From Gordonia sputi NBRC 100414 (GTDB taxonomy: Bacteria; Actinomycetota; Actinomycetes; Mycobacteriales; Mycobacteriaceae): DNA of 64,000 bases. The stretch is taken from NCBI RefSeq assembly GCF_000248055.1, contig NZ_BAFC01000059.1, positions 80,858-144,857 on the forward strand. The letters are read 5' to 3'. Below are positions 1-7,804 of this stretch, in pieces (the first letter of the stretch is position 1; each line of letters starts with the position of its first letter). The notes under the pieces were generated by a model. It had not been told where the DNA came from. It did no database searches and saw only the letters and a program-made list of their open reading frames with translations. A program made the translations under genes and the position numbers.

Positions 1-511
1 GAGCGATCAACCAGTACGCCAGTCGACGTTCCTGCTTCTTGCCCTCACTCACCTCACCGGATCGCTTCGCGCGCTTCGACGACGTCGCGGGTCGCTCCAG
101 AGTCGCCGTGGAAGTCCCGCCTACCGACCTCGCGGCATCCGAGCGGGAAGCCGCCCCGACCACCGTGGCTTGCGCGGCGGTAGGCGTCAGGGGCGCCGAC
201 TTCTTCAAAGACGGAGCCCCAGAGGACGGGACCTCAGTGGACGGAACCCCAGAGGACCGAACCTCAGCGGACGAGCCGCTCGACGTCGGCGCGGCGTGCT
301 CGGGTGCGCCCCCGGTGGGCTGCCCGAGACGCTCCGGCGGCGTCCACGCGTCCGAATGCACTGTGCGCCCGTACGATCCGGGTCCGTGCCCGGTTGCCGA
401 TCCGTCCGTCGTCGCCGATCCCCCGGTGTCGTCACCGTCGCCGGGCATTGCGTGCCTGCCCCTGCGCTCCTCGGCCGGGTCGTTGCCCGTGCCGTCGTTG
501 CCGGATGTCAT
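1..511 (-). CDS. sugA: SugA, trehalose ABC transporter permease (partial, N-terminal part)
   Basis: Membrane permease of the LpqY-SugABC trehalose importer, which recycles trehalose released at the cell envelope. Only the first 170 codons are present; the gene runs off the left edge. The ATG overlaps the lpqY stop by 4 nt (ATGA), so translation is coupled. The first ~155 residues are low-complexity (Ser, Gly, Pro, Thr, Ala); then KKQERRLAYWLIA appears, the usual lead-in to the first membrane helix of SugA. M. tuberculosis SugA begins almost at this helix, so the cytoplasmic extension is unusual. It includes two copies of a 30-bp repeat (211-270). Identity rests on order after lpqY plus this motif. 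Confidence 0.8.
   Translation of the reverse strand, partial: MTSGNDGTGNDPAEERRGRHAMPGDGDDTGGSATTDGSATGHGPGSYGRTVHSDAWTPPERLGQPTGGAPEHAAPTSSGSSAEVRSSGVPSTEVPSSGAPSLKKSAPLTPTAAQATVVGAASRSDAARSVGGTSTATLERPATSSKRAKRSGEVSEGKKQERRLAYWLIA
211..270. repeat. 30-bp tandem repeat, two copies, inside sugA
   Basis: Copies at 211-240 and 241-270 match at 26 of 30 positions. The period is a multiple of three, so it encodes two related decapeptides (SAEVRSSGVP and STEVPSSGAP) in the SugA N-terminal extension. Confidence 0.85.
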
Positions 512-1926
512 GGGATGAGTCCCTCCCCGTTGATCGCCTTCTGCACCTGCTCGGCAAGCTCGTCGACAAGGGTCTCGGGGTCCCAGGAGCCGACCGGAGA
601 GAGCTTTGCCTGCAGCAGCGTCGAGATCGCTTGGTAATCAGGTGATTTCGGGCGCAGTGCAGCATGCTCGGGTTCGAGCTGGAGTTTGATGTCGTCGGCC
701 ATCGGATAGGCCGCGCGGAAATCGGGATCGCTGTAGAGCGACGAGATGACCGGCGGGGTGCCCGCGTCGATCGAGTAGAACTTCTGCGCCCGCGCATTCG
801 TCAGACACATCGCCGCCTCGAACGCCAGGTCTTTCTGCTGCGAGGTGTTCGCCACTGCGATATTCAGTCCGCCGACCGTGCTCTTGGCCGGAATTCCTTC
901 TGTCACACCGGGATAGGGAGCGAAGTCGAACTTCTGCCGAACCGCACGGGTCACCGGCGCCAGTTGTTCGTCTGTCGGGGTGTTGTCCTTGTCGGCGAAC
1001 AGACCGGAATATTGCTGGAGTTCGGTCAGGAACGGCACGCTGCCCGCGGCGGCATTCTCGCGCATCGAGGACAGCACGAACGGCCAGTTGACCTGGTAGA
1101 TCGCCTTTCCCGTCTCCATGCCCAGTCGCGAACTGGTCTCGTCGCCGTTGGTCAACGACGGATCGTGTCCGGGAGCGGTCGCAACGGCCTTCAGAATGCG
1201 AAGCGCCTTCACCGTGGCCGCTCGATGTTCTGGGGTGTCGTTGAGCGTCACCTTGTTCGGGTCGTTGGGATCGACCACCTCGCCGCCCGCGCTCGCGAGT
1301 ACCGAGTTGAACCAGACCATCAGGCCTTCATATTGCTTGCCCTGCACCATGATGTAGCTCGGCCCGCCCTTGGCAAGGCTGCGGGTTGCGTCGGCCACCA
1401 TGCCGTCCCACGTCTTGGCGGGCTGGCTTTTGTCGAGGGTCTCGCGCAGAACATCCTTGCGGTACCAGAGCAACTGGGTGTTGGTCCAGATCGGGATCGC
1501 GTAAAGGCGTTCCGCGTCATCGTGCTTGGTCTTCCACTTGGCGGTCTCGAGCGGACCACCGAGCGTCCTGCCTTCCACCTCACCGGCGATATTCTCGGGT
1601 ACCGGCGTCAACCAACCCGCGTCGGCGAACTCGGCGGTCCACACGACGTCCATGCCCATCAGGTCGAGGCTCTTGTCGTTGCCGGAGAGCCGTCGCGCCA
1701 ACTGCAGGCGCTGGTCGTCGGCAGCCTTGGGCAAGGCCGTCGTCACGATGCGATATTTGCCACCGGACTCCTGAGAACACTTGTCGCCCATGGACTTGAT
1801 CGAACCGGCACCGTCGGCAGGCGGGTACAGATTCAGGACTCCTGGTTCATGACCGGAACCGCACGCGGACACGATCGGGAGCACGGTGACCAGTGCCGCA
1901 GCGGCGACGGCCGCCTTCACCGACAT
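508..1926 (-). CDS. lpqY: LpqY, trehalose-binding lipoprotein
   Basis: Extracellular solute-binding lipoprotein that delivers trehalose to SugABC. From this start it is 472 residues, close to the 468 of M. tuberculosis LpqY. The signal peptide MSVKAAVAAAALVTVLPIVSAC ends in a lipobox (VSAC). Family stretches include QRLQLARRLSGND, VVWTAEFADAGW, TNTQLLWYRKD and NWPFVLSSM. An in-frame ATG at 2097 would add 57 residues. I prefer 1926 because third-codon GC falls to about 64% in the extension, well below the gene body. However, the extension ends in SRRMSVK, which resembles a Tat motif, so the longer form is possible. First gene of an operon with sugA (4-nt overlap). Confidence 0.9.
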   Translation of the reverse strand: MSVKAAVAAAALVTVLPIVSACGSGHEPGVLNLYPPADGAGSIKSMGDKCSQESGGKYRIVTTALPKAADDQRLQLARRLSGNDKSLDLMGMDVVWTAEFADAGWLTPVPENIAGEVEGRTLGGPLETAKWKTKHDDAERLYAIPIWTNTQLLWYRKDVLRETLDKSQPAKTWDGMVADATRSLAKGGPSYIMVQGKQYEGLMVWFNSVLASAGGEVVDPNDPNKVTLNDTPEHRAATVKALRILKAVATAPGHDPSLTNGDETSSRLGMETGKAIYQVNWPFVLSSMRENAAAGSVPFLTELQQYSGLFADKDNTPTDEQLAPVTRAVRQKFDFAPYPGVTEGIPAKSTVGGLNIAVANTSQQKDLAFEAAMCLTNARAQKFYSIDAGTPPVISSLYSDPDFRAAYPMADDIKLQLEPEHAALRPKSPDYQAISTLLQAKLSPVGSWDPETLVDELAEQVQKAINGEGLIP

Positions 1927-2266
1927 ACGTCGCGATCGGCTCCGCCCCACTGCTCGCCCGGCAACATCGCCTGCGGCCCTATTCCGCTGGACCCCAATGC
2001 CTGTATCCCTGTTGCCTATATCCGTGTTACCGAAATGCCTGTTGCCCGTATTCCCGTCGTGATCGCCGCTTTCGGCTTGGTCACCGTCGCTCCGCACGCA
2101 GCCTCCTCGATGTCGTACGCAGCACAGCGAGCGTCACCGCGCGCCATGGCGTTGGTGGCTACGCTAGCCCGGCGCGGTAGTGACAAGCAACACATTCGGC
2201 GCGACCGTGCCAAAGTTCTTCGCGCACGCCGGTTTCACGCGCATACGCACGGGATCGAAGAGTGGG
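1927..2266. other. Intergenic region upstream of lpqY with degenerate 15-bp repeats
   Basis: No independent gene seen in these 340 bases. Positions 1998-2057 form four degenerate 15-bp units (1998, 2013, 2028, 2043) sharing a tgcctgt-like core. Read on the minus strand in frame with lpqY they give a pentapeptide-like pattern (GNTGN RHFGN TDIGN). The lpqY promoter must lie here or upstream; no clear -10/-35 pair was identified. Confidence 0.5.
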
Positions 2267-2755
2267 TCAGGGATTGAGGCGGGCGAGCATGTCGCGGGCC
2301 TTTTCGGCACTCTTCGGGTCGCAGAGAACGTCGTAGCGTCCGGCGACGAGTTGCATCGTCGACGCGAAGTCACGCTGGCCGCGAGTCGCCGCGTACGGGA
2401 TCGTCGTCGAGATGACGCCGAAGACGATGCCGCCGACGAGACCGAACAGGATGGGCACCAACGCGTTGCCGCTGACGACGAGTGAGACCAGCAATCCGAA
2501 GAACAGTCCGAGCCATGCCCCCGAGACCACACCGCCGCCGATCACCTTGCCCCAGGTGAGTCGGCCGATGACACGCTCGACCTGCATCAGGTCGACGCCG
2601 ACGATCGTCACGTCCTGGACGGTGAAGTTCTCATCGGAGAGATAGTCGACAGCACGTTGCGCCTCAGCGTAAGTCGAGTACGAGCCGATCGGCCACCCTT
2701 TGGGCGGGGTCGGGAGACCCGGGGTCTGCCGACCGGAACTCAACGGGTTGGTCAT
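2267..2755 (-). CDS. Conserved membrane protein, general-stress-protein-17M-like (Rv1234-like)
   Basis: 162-residue protein. A soluble N-terminal part (SYSTYAEAQRAVDYLSDENF...VTIVGVDL) resembles the ferredoxin-like fold of general stress protein 17M. Two hydrophobic, glycine-rich helices follow (about residues 75-125: IGGGVVSGAWLGLFFGLLVSLVV and ALVPILFGLVGGIVFGVI), then a short C-terminal domain ending VLCDPKSAEKARDMLARLNP. The start is set by GGAGGA eight bases before the ATG. The same gene precedes lpqY in M. tuberculosis. Function unknown; probably in the cytoplasmic membrane. It is divergent from the MgtE/CBS gene. Confidence 0.75.
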   Translation of the reverse strand: MTNPLSSGRQTPGLPTPPKGWPIGSYSTYAEAQRAVDYLSDENFTVQDVTIVGVDLMQVERVIGRLTWGKVIGGGVVSGAWLGLFFGLLVSLVVSGNALVPILFGLVGGIVFGVISTTIPYAATRGQRDFASTMQLVAGRYDVLCDPKSAEKARDMLARLNP

Positions 2756-2777
2756 GTCATGTCCTCCACTCGGCAAC

Positions 2778-2783
2778 TACCCT
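2778..2783 (+). promoter_or_regulatory. Leaderless -10 box (TACCCT) for the MgtE-N/CBS gene
   Basis: TANNNT hexamer followed by 7 nt and the ATG at 2791. There is no Shine-Dalgarno, consistent with a leaderless transcript starting at or next to the ATG. Confidence 0.6.
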
Positions 2784-2790
2784 TACCCAC

Positions 2791-4122
2791 ATGGCGTCGG
2801 TGAGCAAGGTCTTCGTGGCCAGATTAGTCGGATTGGCGGTCCTTGGTCCTGATGGTGAGTCGATCGGTCGTGTCCGCGATGCCGTCATCGCCGTGCGCCT
2901 TCCGGGACAACAGCCTCGCGTGCTCGGTCTCGCCGTCGAATTGGCCACGCGCCGACGGATCTTCGTCCCCATGCTCCGGGTCACGTCCATCGACCCCACC
3001 GCGGTGACCCTCAACACCGGAACCGTGAGTTTGCGGCGACTGCACCTGCGCCCCGGCGAAGCACTCGCGATCGGGCAGATCCTGGACACGCGCGTGCGAA
3101 TCGACGATCCCGACCACGAGGACCTCGAGGGCATCGACATGATCGTCGTCGACCTCGGTATCGAGCGCACCCGTACTCGCGACTGGGTGGTCTCGCGTGT
3201 CGCGGCACGTCCGGCACGTCGAGGACTGCGACGCGGCGAAACCATTGTGGTGGAGTGGAATCGGGTGCAGGGACTCACCGCGAGCGCACTCGAGCTACCC
3301 GGACAGGGCGTGGCACAGGCGCTCTCCCAGTTCGAGGGGATGCGTGCCGCCGACGTCGCGAACGCCCTGCGCGAGTTGCCACCCAAACGTCGCGACGAGA
3401 TCGCCGAAGCCCTCGACGACGAGCGGCTCGCCGACGTGCTGCAGGAGCTGCCGCCGGACGATCAGACCGAAGTGCTCGCACACCTCGGCGTCGAACGTGC
3501 CGCCGACGTGCTCGAGGCGATGGACCCCGACGATGCCGCCGACCTCCTCGGCGAACTGTCGGACACCGAGGCGGAGTCGCTGCTCGAGCGAATGGATCCC
3601 CAGGAGTCGGAGCCCGTCCGACGACTGCTCACCCACTCCCCCGACACCGCGGGCGGCCTCATGACCTCGGAGCCGCTGATCGTCACCGCCTCCACCACGA
3701 TCGCCGAGGCGCTCGCACGAGTCCGCGACCCCGACGTCACCCCGGCAGCGGCCAGCATGATCTTCGTCGTGCGTCCACCTACCGCCACGCCGACCGGCCG
3801 TTATCTGGGATGCGTACACCTGCAGGCGCTGCTGCGCGAGCCACCTGCGAACATCGTCGGTGGCATCCTCGACACGGACCTGCAGTCGTTGCACCCCGAC
3901 GATTCACTCGAGACGGTCACGCGCTACTTCGCGACCTACAACCTCGTTTGTGGACCGGTGGTCGACGACGAGAACCACCTCCTCGGCGCGGTCAGTGTCG
4001 ACGACCTCCTCGACGAGATGCTCCCGCGTGACTGGCGCGAGAACGAACCCGAGGACGACGAACCAGAGTCGGCGACGGCAGGCGCCGCGAACGCCAGCGG
4101 CACATCAGGAGCGAGTGAATGA
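2791..4122 (+). CDS. MgtE N-terminal / CBS domain protein (Rv1232c-like)
   Basis: 443-residue cytoplasmic protein. Two PRC-barrel-like segments (residues ~1-150; DGESIGRVRDAVI) are followed by an MgtE N-domain helical superhelix (residues ~165-290) with repeated acidic units DVLQELPPDDQTEVLAHL and DVLEAMDPDDAADLLGEL. A CBS pair follows (residues ~290-415). The membrane domain of the MgtE magnesium channel is absent, so this is a regulatory or sensor protein, not a transporter. The C-terminus is acidic and Ala-rich. Its stop overlaps the next start by 4 nt (ATGA). Same order as Rv1232c-Rv1231c in M. tuberculosis. Magnesium sensing is inferred from the domain only. Confidence 0.85.
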   Translation: MASVSKVFVARLVGLAVLGPDGESIGRVRDAVIAVRLPGQQPRVLGLAVELATRRRIFVPMLRVTSIDPTAVTLNTGTVSLRRLHLRPGEALAIGQILDTRVRIDDPDHEDLEGIDMIVVDLGIERTRTRDWVVSRVAARPARRGLRRGETIVVEWNRVQGLTASALELPGQGVAQALSQFEGMRAADVANALRELPPKRRDEIAEALDDERLADVLQELPPDDQTEVLAHLGVERAADVLEAMDPDDAADLLGELSDTEAESLLERMDPQESEPVRRLLTHSPDTAGGLMTSEPLIVTASTTIAEALARVRDPDVTPAAASMIFVVRPPTATPTGRYLGCVHLQALLREPPANIVGGILDTDLQSLHPDDSLETVTRYFATYNLVCGPVVDDENHLLGAVSVDDLLDEMLPRDWRENEPEDDEPESATAGAANASGTSGASE

Positions 4123-4658
4123 CGAGCGAGCAGAGCACCCGCCGCCTCGACACCCCCCGCGTCAACCGACGCCCGTCGTTCCACGTCGACAGCGACCTGA
4201 TCGGCATGTACGCCGAGCGCATCGCGCGCTTCCTCGGTACCGGCCGCTACCTGGCGATTCAGACGGTGATCGTCATCGTGTGGATCATCATCAATCTCAG
4301 CTGGGTTGCGCTGCGCTTCGACCCGTACCCGTTCATCCTGCTCAACCTGGCGTTCTCGACGCAGGCCGCCTACGCAGCTCCCCTGATCCTCCTGGCCCAG
4401 AACCGGCAGGAGAATCGCGACCGGGTCGCGCTCGACGAGGACCGTGCGCGGGCCGCCCAGACCAAAGCAGACACGGAGTTCCTCGCCCGAGAGCTCGCCG
4501 CGGTCCGCCTCGCCGTCGGCGATACCGTCACCCGCGACTACCTGCGAAAAGAACTCGACGACATGCTCGACGACCTCACCGACCGGCTCGTCGCCCGCCT
4601 CGAGGGACTCGATGGCTCGACCGAGACCGAGAAGGCGCGGCATCACCCCGAGCGCTAG
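4119..4658 (+). CDS. DUF1003 family membrane protein (Rv1231c-like)
   Basis: 179 residues. Two membrane helices are visible (about residues 45-67, YLAIQTVIVIVWIIINLSWVAL, and 73-95, PFILLNLAFSTQAAYAAPLILLA), followed by the family signature AQNRQENRDRVALDEDRA and a long charged, probably coiled C-terminal helix. Overlaps the preceding gene by 4 nt and is probably co-translated with it. Family function is unknown; the pairing with an MgtE-N/CBS protein is conserved in mycobacteria. Confidence 0.85.
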   Translation: MTSEQSTRRLDTPRVNRRPSFHVDSDLIGMYAERIARFLGTGRYLAIQTVIVIVWIIINLSWVALRFDPYPFILLNLAFSTQAAYAAPLILLAQNRQENRDRVALDEDRARAAQTKADTEFLARELAAVRLAVGDTVTRDYLRKELDDMLDDLTDRLVARLEGLDGSTETEKARHHPER

Positions 4659-4742
4659 TACCGCGTTGCGCGTAACTTCACGGGTAGATCACGCGATGAC
4701 TTTCACATGGTGAACTTTCGTGGAGGTTCCACAATCGGACGC

Positions 4743-4767
4743 GTGACCCATATGTATGGTGGGTCAC
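4743..4767. promoter_or_regulatory. Perfect 8-bp inverted repeat upstream of the transglycosylase gene
   Basis: GTGACCCA and TGGGTCAC flank a 9-base spacer, about 120 bases before the transglycosylase start. It could be an operator or an RNA hairpin in the leader. I looked for a c-di-AMP (ydaO) riboswitch, common before cell-wall hydrolase genes in actinobacteria, and did not see its conserved segments in 4659-4888. Confidence 0.5.
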
Positions 4768-4888
4768 AGCCGGAGTGCCGTCGGACATCAGTCGACAGTG
4801 ACGCCCGGCGTTTCTGTGGAGGCAATGGAGTGTCGATGACGGGTCAGACTCGACTGTTGGGTGGCAGCGATCTCGGGAAGGTCCGAGA

Positions 4889-6004
4889 TTGAAAGCGCCA
4901 CACCCTTTTCGACGTCGTCGCGGCCCCAAGCGCACCCGACTCCCCGGACGAGCTCTCGCCGTCGGCGCGGGCGGTGCCCTCGTCGGTGTGATGGTGCTCG
5001 GAGCTGCGACGTCGAGCGCCCAGGGCGGGGTTCCGGTGGCGGTGCGCGCCGAGCCCGAGAAGCCGGTGGTGCTCGCGGCGGTCGCACCTGCCGAACCGGT
5101 CGCGCTGCTGGGATTCGCACCCCCGCCGACCGTCTCGGCCAGTTCCGCCGCTGCGGCGACCGCGGCCGCTCCGCAGTATCGTCTCGCCGCTGACCTGCCA
5201 TCGGGTCCGCTCGGCATACCGGGCGTCGTGCTCCAGGCGTACAAACTTGCCGCGAACCGCATCGGTACCGAGGAACCACAGTGCAAGCTCCCGTGGTTCC
5301 TGCTGGCCGGCATCGGCAGGATCGAGTCGAATCACGCGAGCAACGGGTCCGTCGACCAGTCCGGCAACACCATCAATCCCATTGAAGGGCCCGTGCTCGA
5401 CGGCTCTCTCGCAGGCAACGAGGTGATTCGTCACCAGGGCGGCTATGCACGCGCGATGGGACCGATGCAGTTCATTCCCAGTACGTGGGCGGCATGGGGA
5501 GCCGACGGTAACGGCGACGGCAAGGCCGACCCGAACAACATCTTCGACTCCACCTACTCTGCCGGCCGCTACCTGTGCTCGGGATTCACCGACATCATGA
5601 CCGACAAGAACAAGGTCGCAGCGGTGTACCGGTACAACCACTCGATGGATTACGTGACCAACGTCCTCGCCTGGGCCGGGGCGTATGCGACCGGCGTGAT
5701 GCCGACCAACCCCATTCCCGAGCCGAAGCGACCGTCCTCGTCCTCGTCGTCGAGTTCCAAGCCGTCGAAACCGTCGAAGCCTCCGAAGCCGGGCGAACCG
5801 AGTTCACCCGACTCGTCGTCGGATTCGTCGACGCCATCGACTCCGACAACGCCGTCGCAGCAGTGTCTTGGCGCGATCTGCCTGCCTCCGGGTATCACGA
5901 TCCCCGGCCAGCCCGCGCCCAAGCCCGCACCCCAGCAGGACGCGCCGCGCAAGCCAGGACCAGCGACGACGAGCACCCCCGCACTCAAGGTCCTACCGAG
6001 GTAG
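4889..6004 (+). CDS. Secreted lytic transglycosylase (Rv1230c-like)
   Basis: 371-residue exported protein. Basic N-terminus and signal/anchor helix (LAVGAGGALVGVMVLGAATSSA), an Ala/Pro-rich spacer, then an MltB-type transglycosylase domain (residues ~115-275). The domain carries the catalytic-Glu segment LAGIGRIESNHAS and AMGPMQFIPSTW, and ends with GRYLC. A Ser/Pro/Lys-rich tail follows (six or more consecutive Ser, PSKPSKPPKPG repeats), probably a wall-spanning or disordered segment. The start is a TTG with AAGG ten bases upstream. Predicted to cleave peptidoglycan glycan strands outside the membrane. Precedes mrp as in M. tuberculosis. Confidence 0.85.
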   Translation: MKAPHPFRRRRGPKRTRLPGRALAVGAGGALVGVMVLGAATSSAQGGVPVAVRAEPEKPVVLAAVAPAEPVALLGFAPPPTVSASSAAAATAAAPQYRLAADLPSGPLGIPGVVLQAYKLAANRIGTEEPQCKLPWFLLAGIGRIESNHASNGSVDQSGNTINPIEGPVLDGSLAGNEVIRHQGGYARAMGPMQFIPSTWAAWGADGNGDGKADPNNIFDSTYSAGRYLCSGFTDIMTDKNKVAAVYRYNHSMDYVTNVLAWAGAYATGVMPTNPIPEPKRPSSSSSSSSKPSKPSKPPKPGEPSSPDSSSDSSTPSTPTTPSQQCLGAICLPPGITIPGQPAPKPAPQQDAPRKPGPATTSTPALKVLPR

Positions 6005-6101
6005 GTGTGCCTCGAGGTCGCGGCCAGATGGTCGGACCGACTGCGTGATCGGTGTCCGGGTGGGCACCCCACCCGTTCTCTACCTGCGCTGATCGCGGCG
6101 C

Positions 6102-6107
6102 TAAGCT
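6102..6107 (+). promoter_or_regulatory. Leaderless -10 box (TAAGCT) for mrp
   Basis: TANNNT hexamer with a 7-nt spacer to the ATG at 6115. The spacer ends in GGAG directly against the start codon, too close for a normal ribosome-binding site, which fits leaderless initiation. Confidence 0.55.
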
Positions 6108-6114
6108 GGCGGAG

Positions 6115-7260
6115 ATGACTACCGGAGTTCAGCCAACCGAATCCGCGATCCGCTCAGCGCTGAGCAAGGTCAACGATCCCGAGATCGGCAAGCCGATCAC
6201 CGACCTGGGAATGCTCAAGTCGGTGCAGATCAACGACGACGCGAGCGTCGACGTCACCATCTATCTGACGACGTCGGGTTGTCCGATGCGCACCGAGATC
6301 TCGGGTCGCGTGGAGAAGGCCGTCGCCGACGTCCCCGGTGTCGGCACGATCCGCGTCGATCTCGACGTGATGGACGACGAGCAGCGCACCGAGCTACGCA
6401 AGAAGCTCCGCGGCGACAAGGCCGAACCGGTCATCCCGTTCGCACAACCCGGTTCGCTGACCAGGGTGTATGCCGTTGCGTCCGGTAAAGGCGGCGTCGG
6501 AAAGTCGTCGGTGACGGTCAATCTGGCGACGGCCCTCGCGCAACGCGGGCTGTCCGTCGGCGTACTCGACGCAGACATCTACGGCCACTCGGTACCGCGC
6601 ATGCTCGGCAGCGACGCCAAGCCGACGCAGGTCGAGAAGATGATCATGCCGCCGATCAGCCACAACGTGAAGTTCATCTCGATCGGGCAGTTCACAGACG
6701 GCAACACCCCGGTCACCTGGCGCGGACCGATGCTGCACCGCGCGCTTCAACAGTTCCTCTCCGACGTCTACTGGGGAGATCTCGACGTACTCCTCCTCGA
6801 CCTCCCACCCGGAACCGGCGACGTCGCGATCTCGATCGCACAGCTCATCCCCGGTGCGGAGATCCTCGTGGTGACCACCCCGCAGCAGGCCGCCGCCGAG
6901 GTCGCCGAACGCGCGGGCGCGATCGCGCTGCAGACCAGGCAGAAGATCCTCGGCGTCGTCGAGAACATGTCGTGGCTCGAACTTCCGGACGGTACGCGGA
7001 TGGAGCCGTTCGGCTCCGGAGGCGGTGAGAAGGTCGCAGAGCGGTTGACGCGGGCAGTGGGGTCGAGCGTCGACCTGCTCGGTCAGGTACCGCTGGAGAC
7101 GGCGCTGCGTGAGGGCGGCGATACCGGTGAGCCCGTTGTGCTTTCGGCGCCGGATTCGGCATCGGGACGCGCACTGCGCGCGATCGCCGACAAGCTCGCG
7201 GTGCGTCGACGTGGCCTCGCGGGCATGAGCCTCGGCATCGACACGACGCGCCACGGCTGA
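6115..7260 (+). CDS. mrp: Mrp/NBP35 family iron-sulfur carrier ATPase
   Basis: 381 residues. N-terminal MIP18/DUF59 domain (residues ~8-85, NDPEIGKPITDLGMLKSV) followed by a deviant P-loop ATPase with Walker A SGKGGVGKSS (~residue 123), the switch segment DADIYGHSVPRMLG, and LLLDLPPGTGDVA. Mrp proteins carry or insert Fe-S clusters in the cytosol. The C-terminal CxxC used by many homologues for cluster binding is not obvious here. Convergent with tatB. Start chosen by the leaderless promoter and homologue length. Confidence 0.92.
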   Translation: MTTGVQPTESAIRSALSKVNDPEIGKPITDLGMLKSVQINDDASVDVTIYLTTSGCPMRTEISGRVEKAVADVPGVGTIRVDLDVMDDEQRTELRKKLRGDKAEPVIPFAQPGSLTRVYAVASGKGGVGKSSVTVNLATALAQRGLSVGVLDADIYGHSVPRMLGSDAKPTQVEKMIMPPISHNVKFISIGQFTDGNTPVTWRGPMLHRALQQFLSDVYWGDLDVLLLDLPPGTGDVAISIAQLIPGAEILVVTTPQQAAAEVAERAGAIALQTRQKILGVVENMSWLELPDGTRMEPFGSGGGEKVAERLTRAVGSSVDLLGQVPLETALREGGDTGEPVVLSAPDSASGRALRAIADKLAVRRRGLAGMSLGIDTTRHG

Positions 7261-7319
7261 CGGCCACAACGCGCCACAACCGACGCGGTCCCGAGGCTGC
7301 GATCAGCGGGGATCGGAAG

Positions 7320-7769
7320 TCAGGTGGCGTCCCAGTCGGCGACGTCGTGCCGACGCGGGGTCTGGTCTGAGTTCGACGCACTCGTCGTCGAACTCGGAGC
7401 GTCCTTGGTCATGGGTACGGGCGCGGAGACCGGCTTGATCGGCGGGGTCTGCGAGTCGCGCTCCACGGTGTTCGACGACGGCCCGCTGGTGAAGATCGAC
7501 GAGTCGCCGTCGAAGAGATGCTTGGTGATCATCGACTGCGGAGTGAGTCCGCGTAGCTCGTTCAATTGCGACAGCGGCTTACGCAGCTCGTCGAATTCGG
7601 GGCCGAAGTCGTTCTTCAGCTGATCGGTGGCGCCCGTCGCGTACTCGCGGGCCTTGCGCAGCGACTGCATCGTCCACGACACGGCTCCGGGTAGGCGCTC
7701 GGGGCCGAGAATGACCAACGCAGCGACGAGCAGCACGAGGATCTCACCCCAACCGATGCTGCTGAACAT
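7320..7769 (-). CDS. tatB: TatB, twin-arginine translocase subunit
   Basis: 149 residues. N-terminal membrane helix [22 protein letters not shown] followed by the family hinge GPERLP and an amphipathic helix ([21 protein letters not shown]). The tail is Ser/Pro/Thr-rich. TatB recognises folded twin-arginine substrates with TatC; tatA and tatC are not in the window. The gene follows htrA on the same strand, 35 bp apart, the sigE-rseA-htrA-tatB order of M. tuberculosis. A GGGAAG ribosome-binding site precedes the ATG. Confidence 0.93.
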   Translation of the reverse strand: MFSSIGWGEILVLLVAALVILGPERLPGAVSWTMQSLRKAREYATGATDQLKNDFGPEFDELRKPLSQLNELRGLTPQSMITKHLFDGDSSIFTSGPSSNTVERDSQTPPIKPVSAPVPMTKDAPSSTTSASNSDQTPRRHDVADWDAT

Positions 7770-7804
7770 GGCACTTCCCTACTTCTGTCGCCGAAACGTC
7801 GCCG

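Noticed and set aside
664..2277. Open 537-codon frame on the plus strand opposite lpqY
   Set aside because: Antisense to a clearly conserved gene; composition is Arg/Gly/His-rich as expected for the mirror of high-GC codons; no family recognised.
2791..4122. MgtE magnesium channel
   Set aside because: MgtE-N and CBS domains are present but there is no membrane domain.
4659..4888. c-di-AMP (ydaO) riboswitch before the transglycosylase
   Set aside because: Expected in this context in actinobacteria, but none of the conserved blocks is seen.
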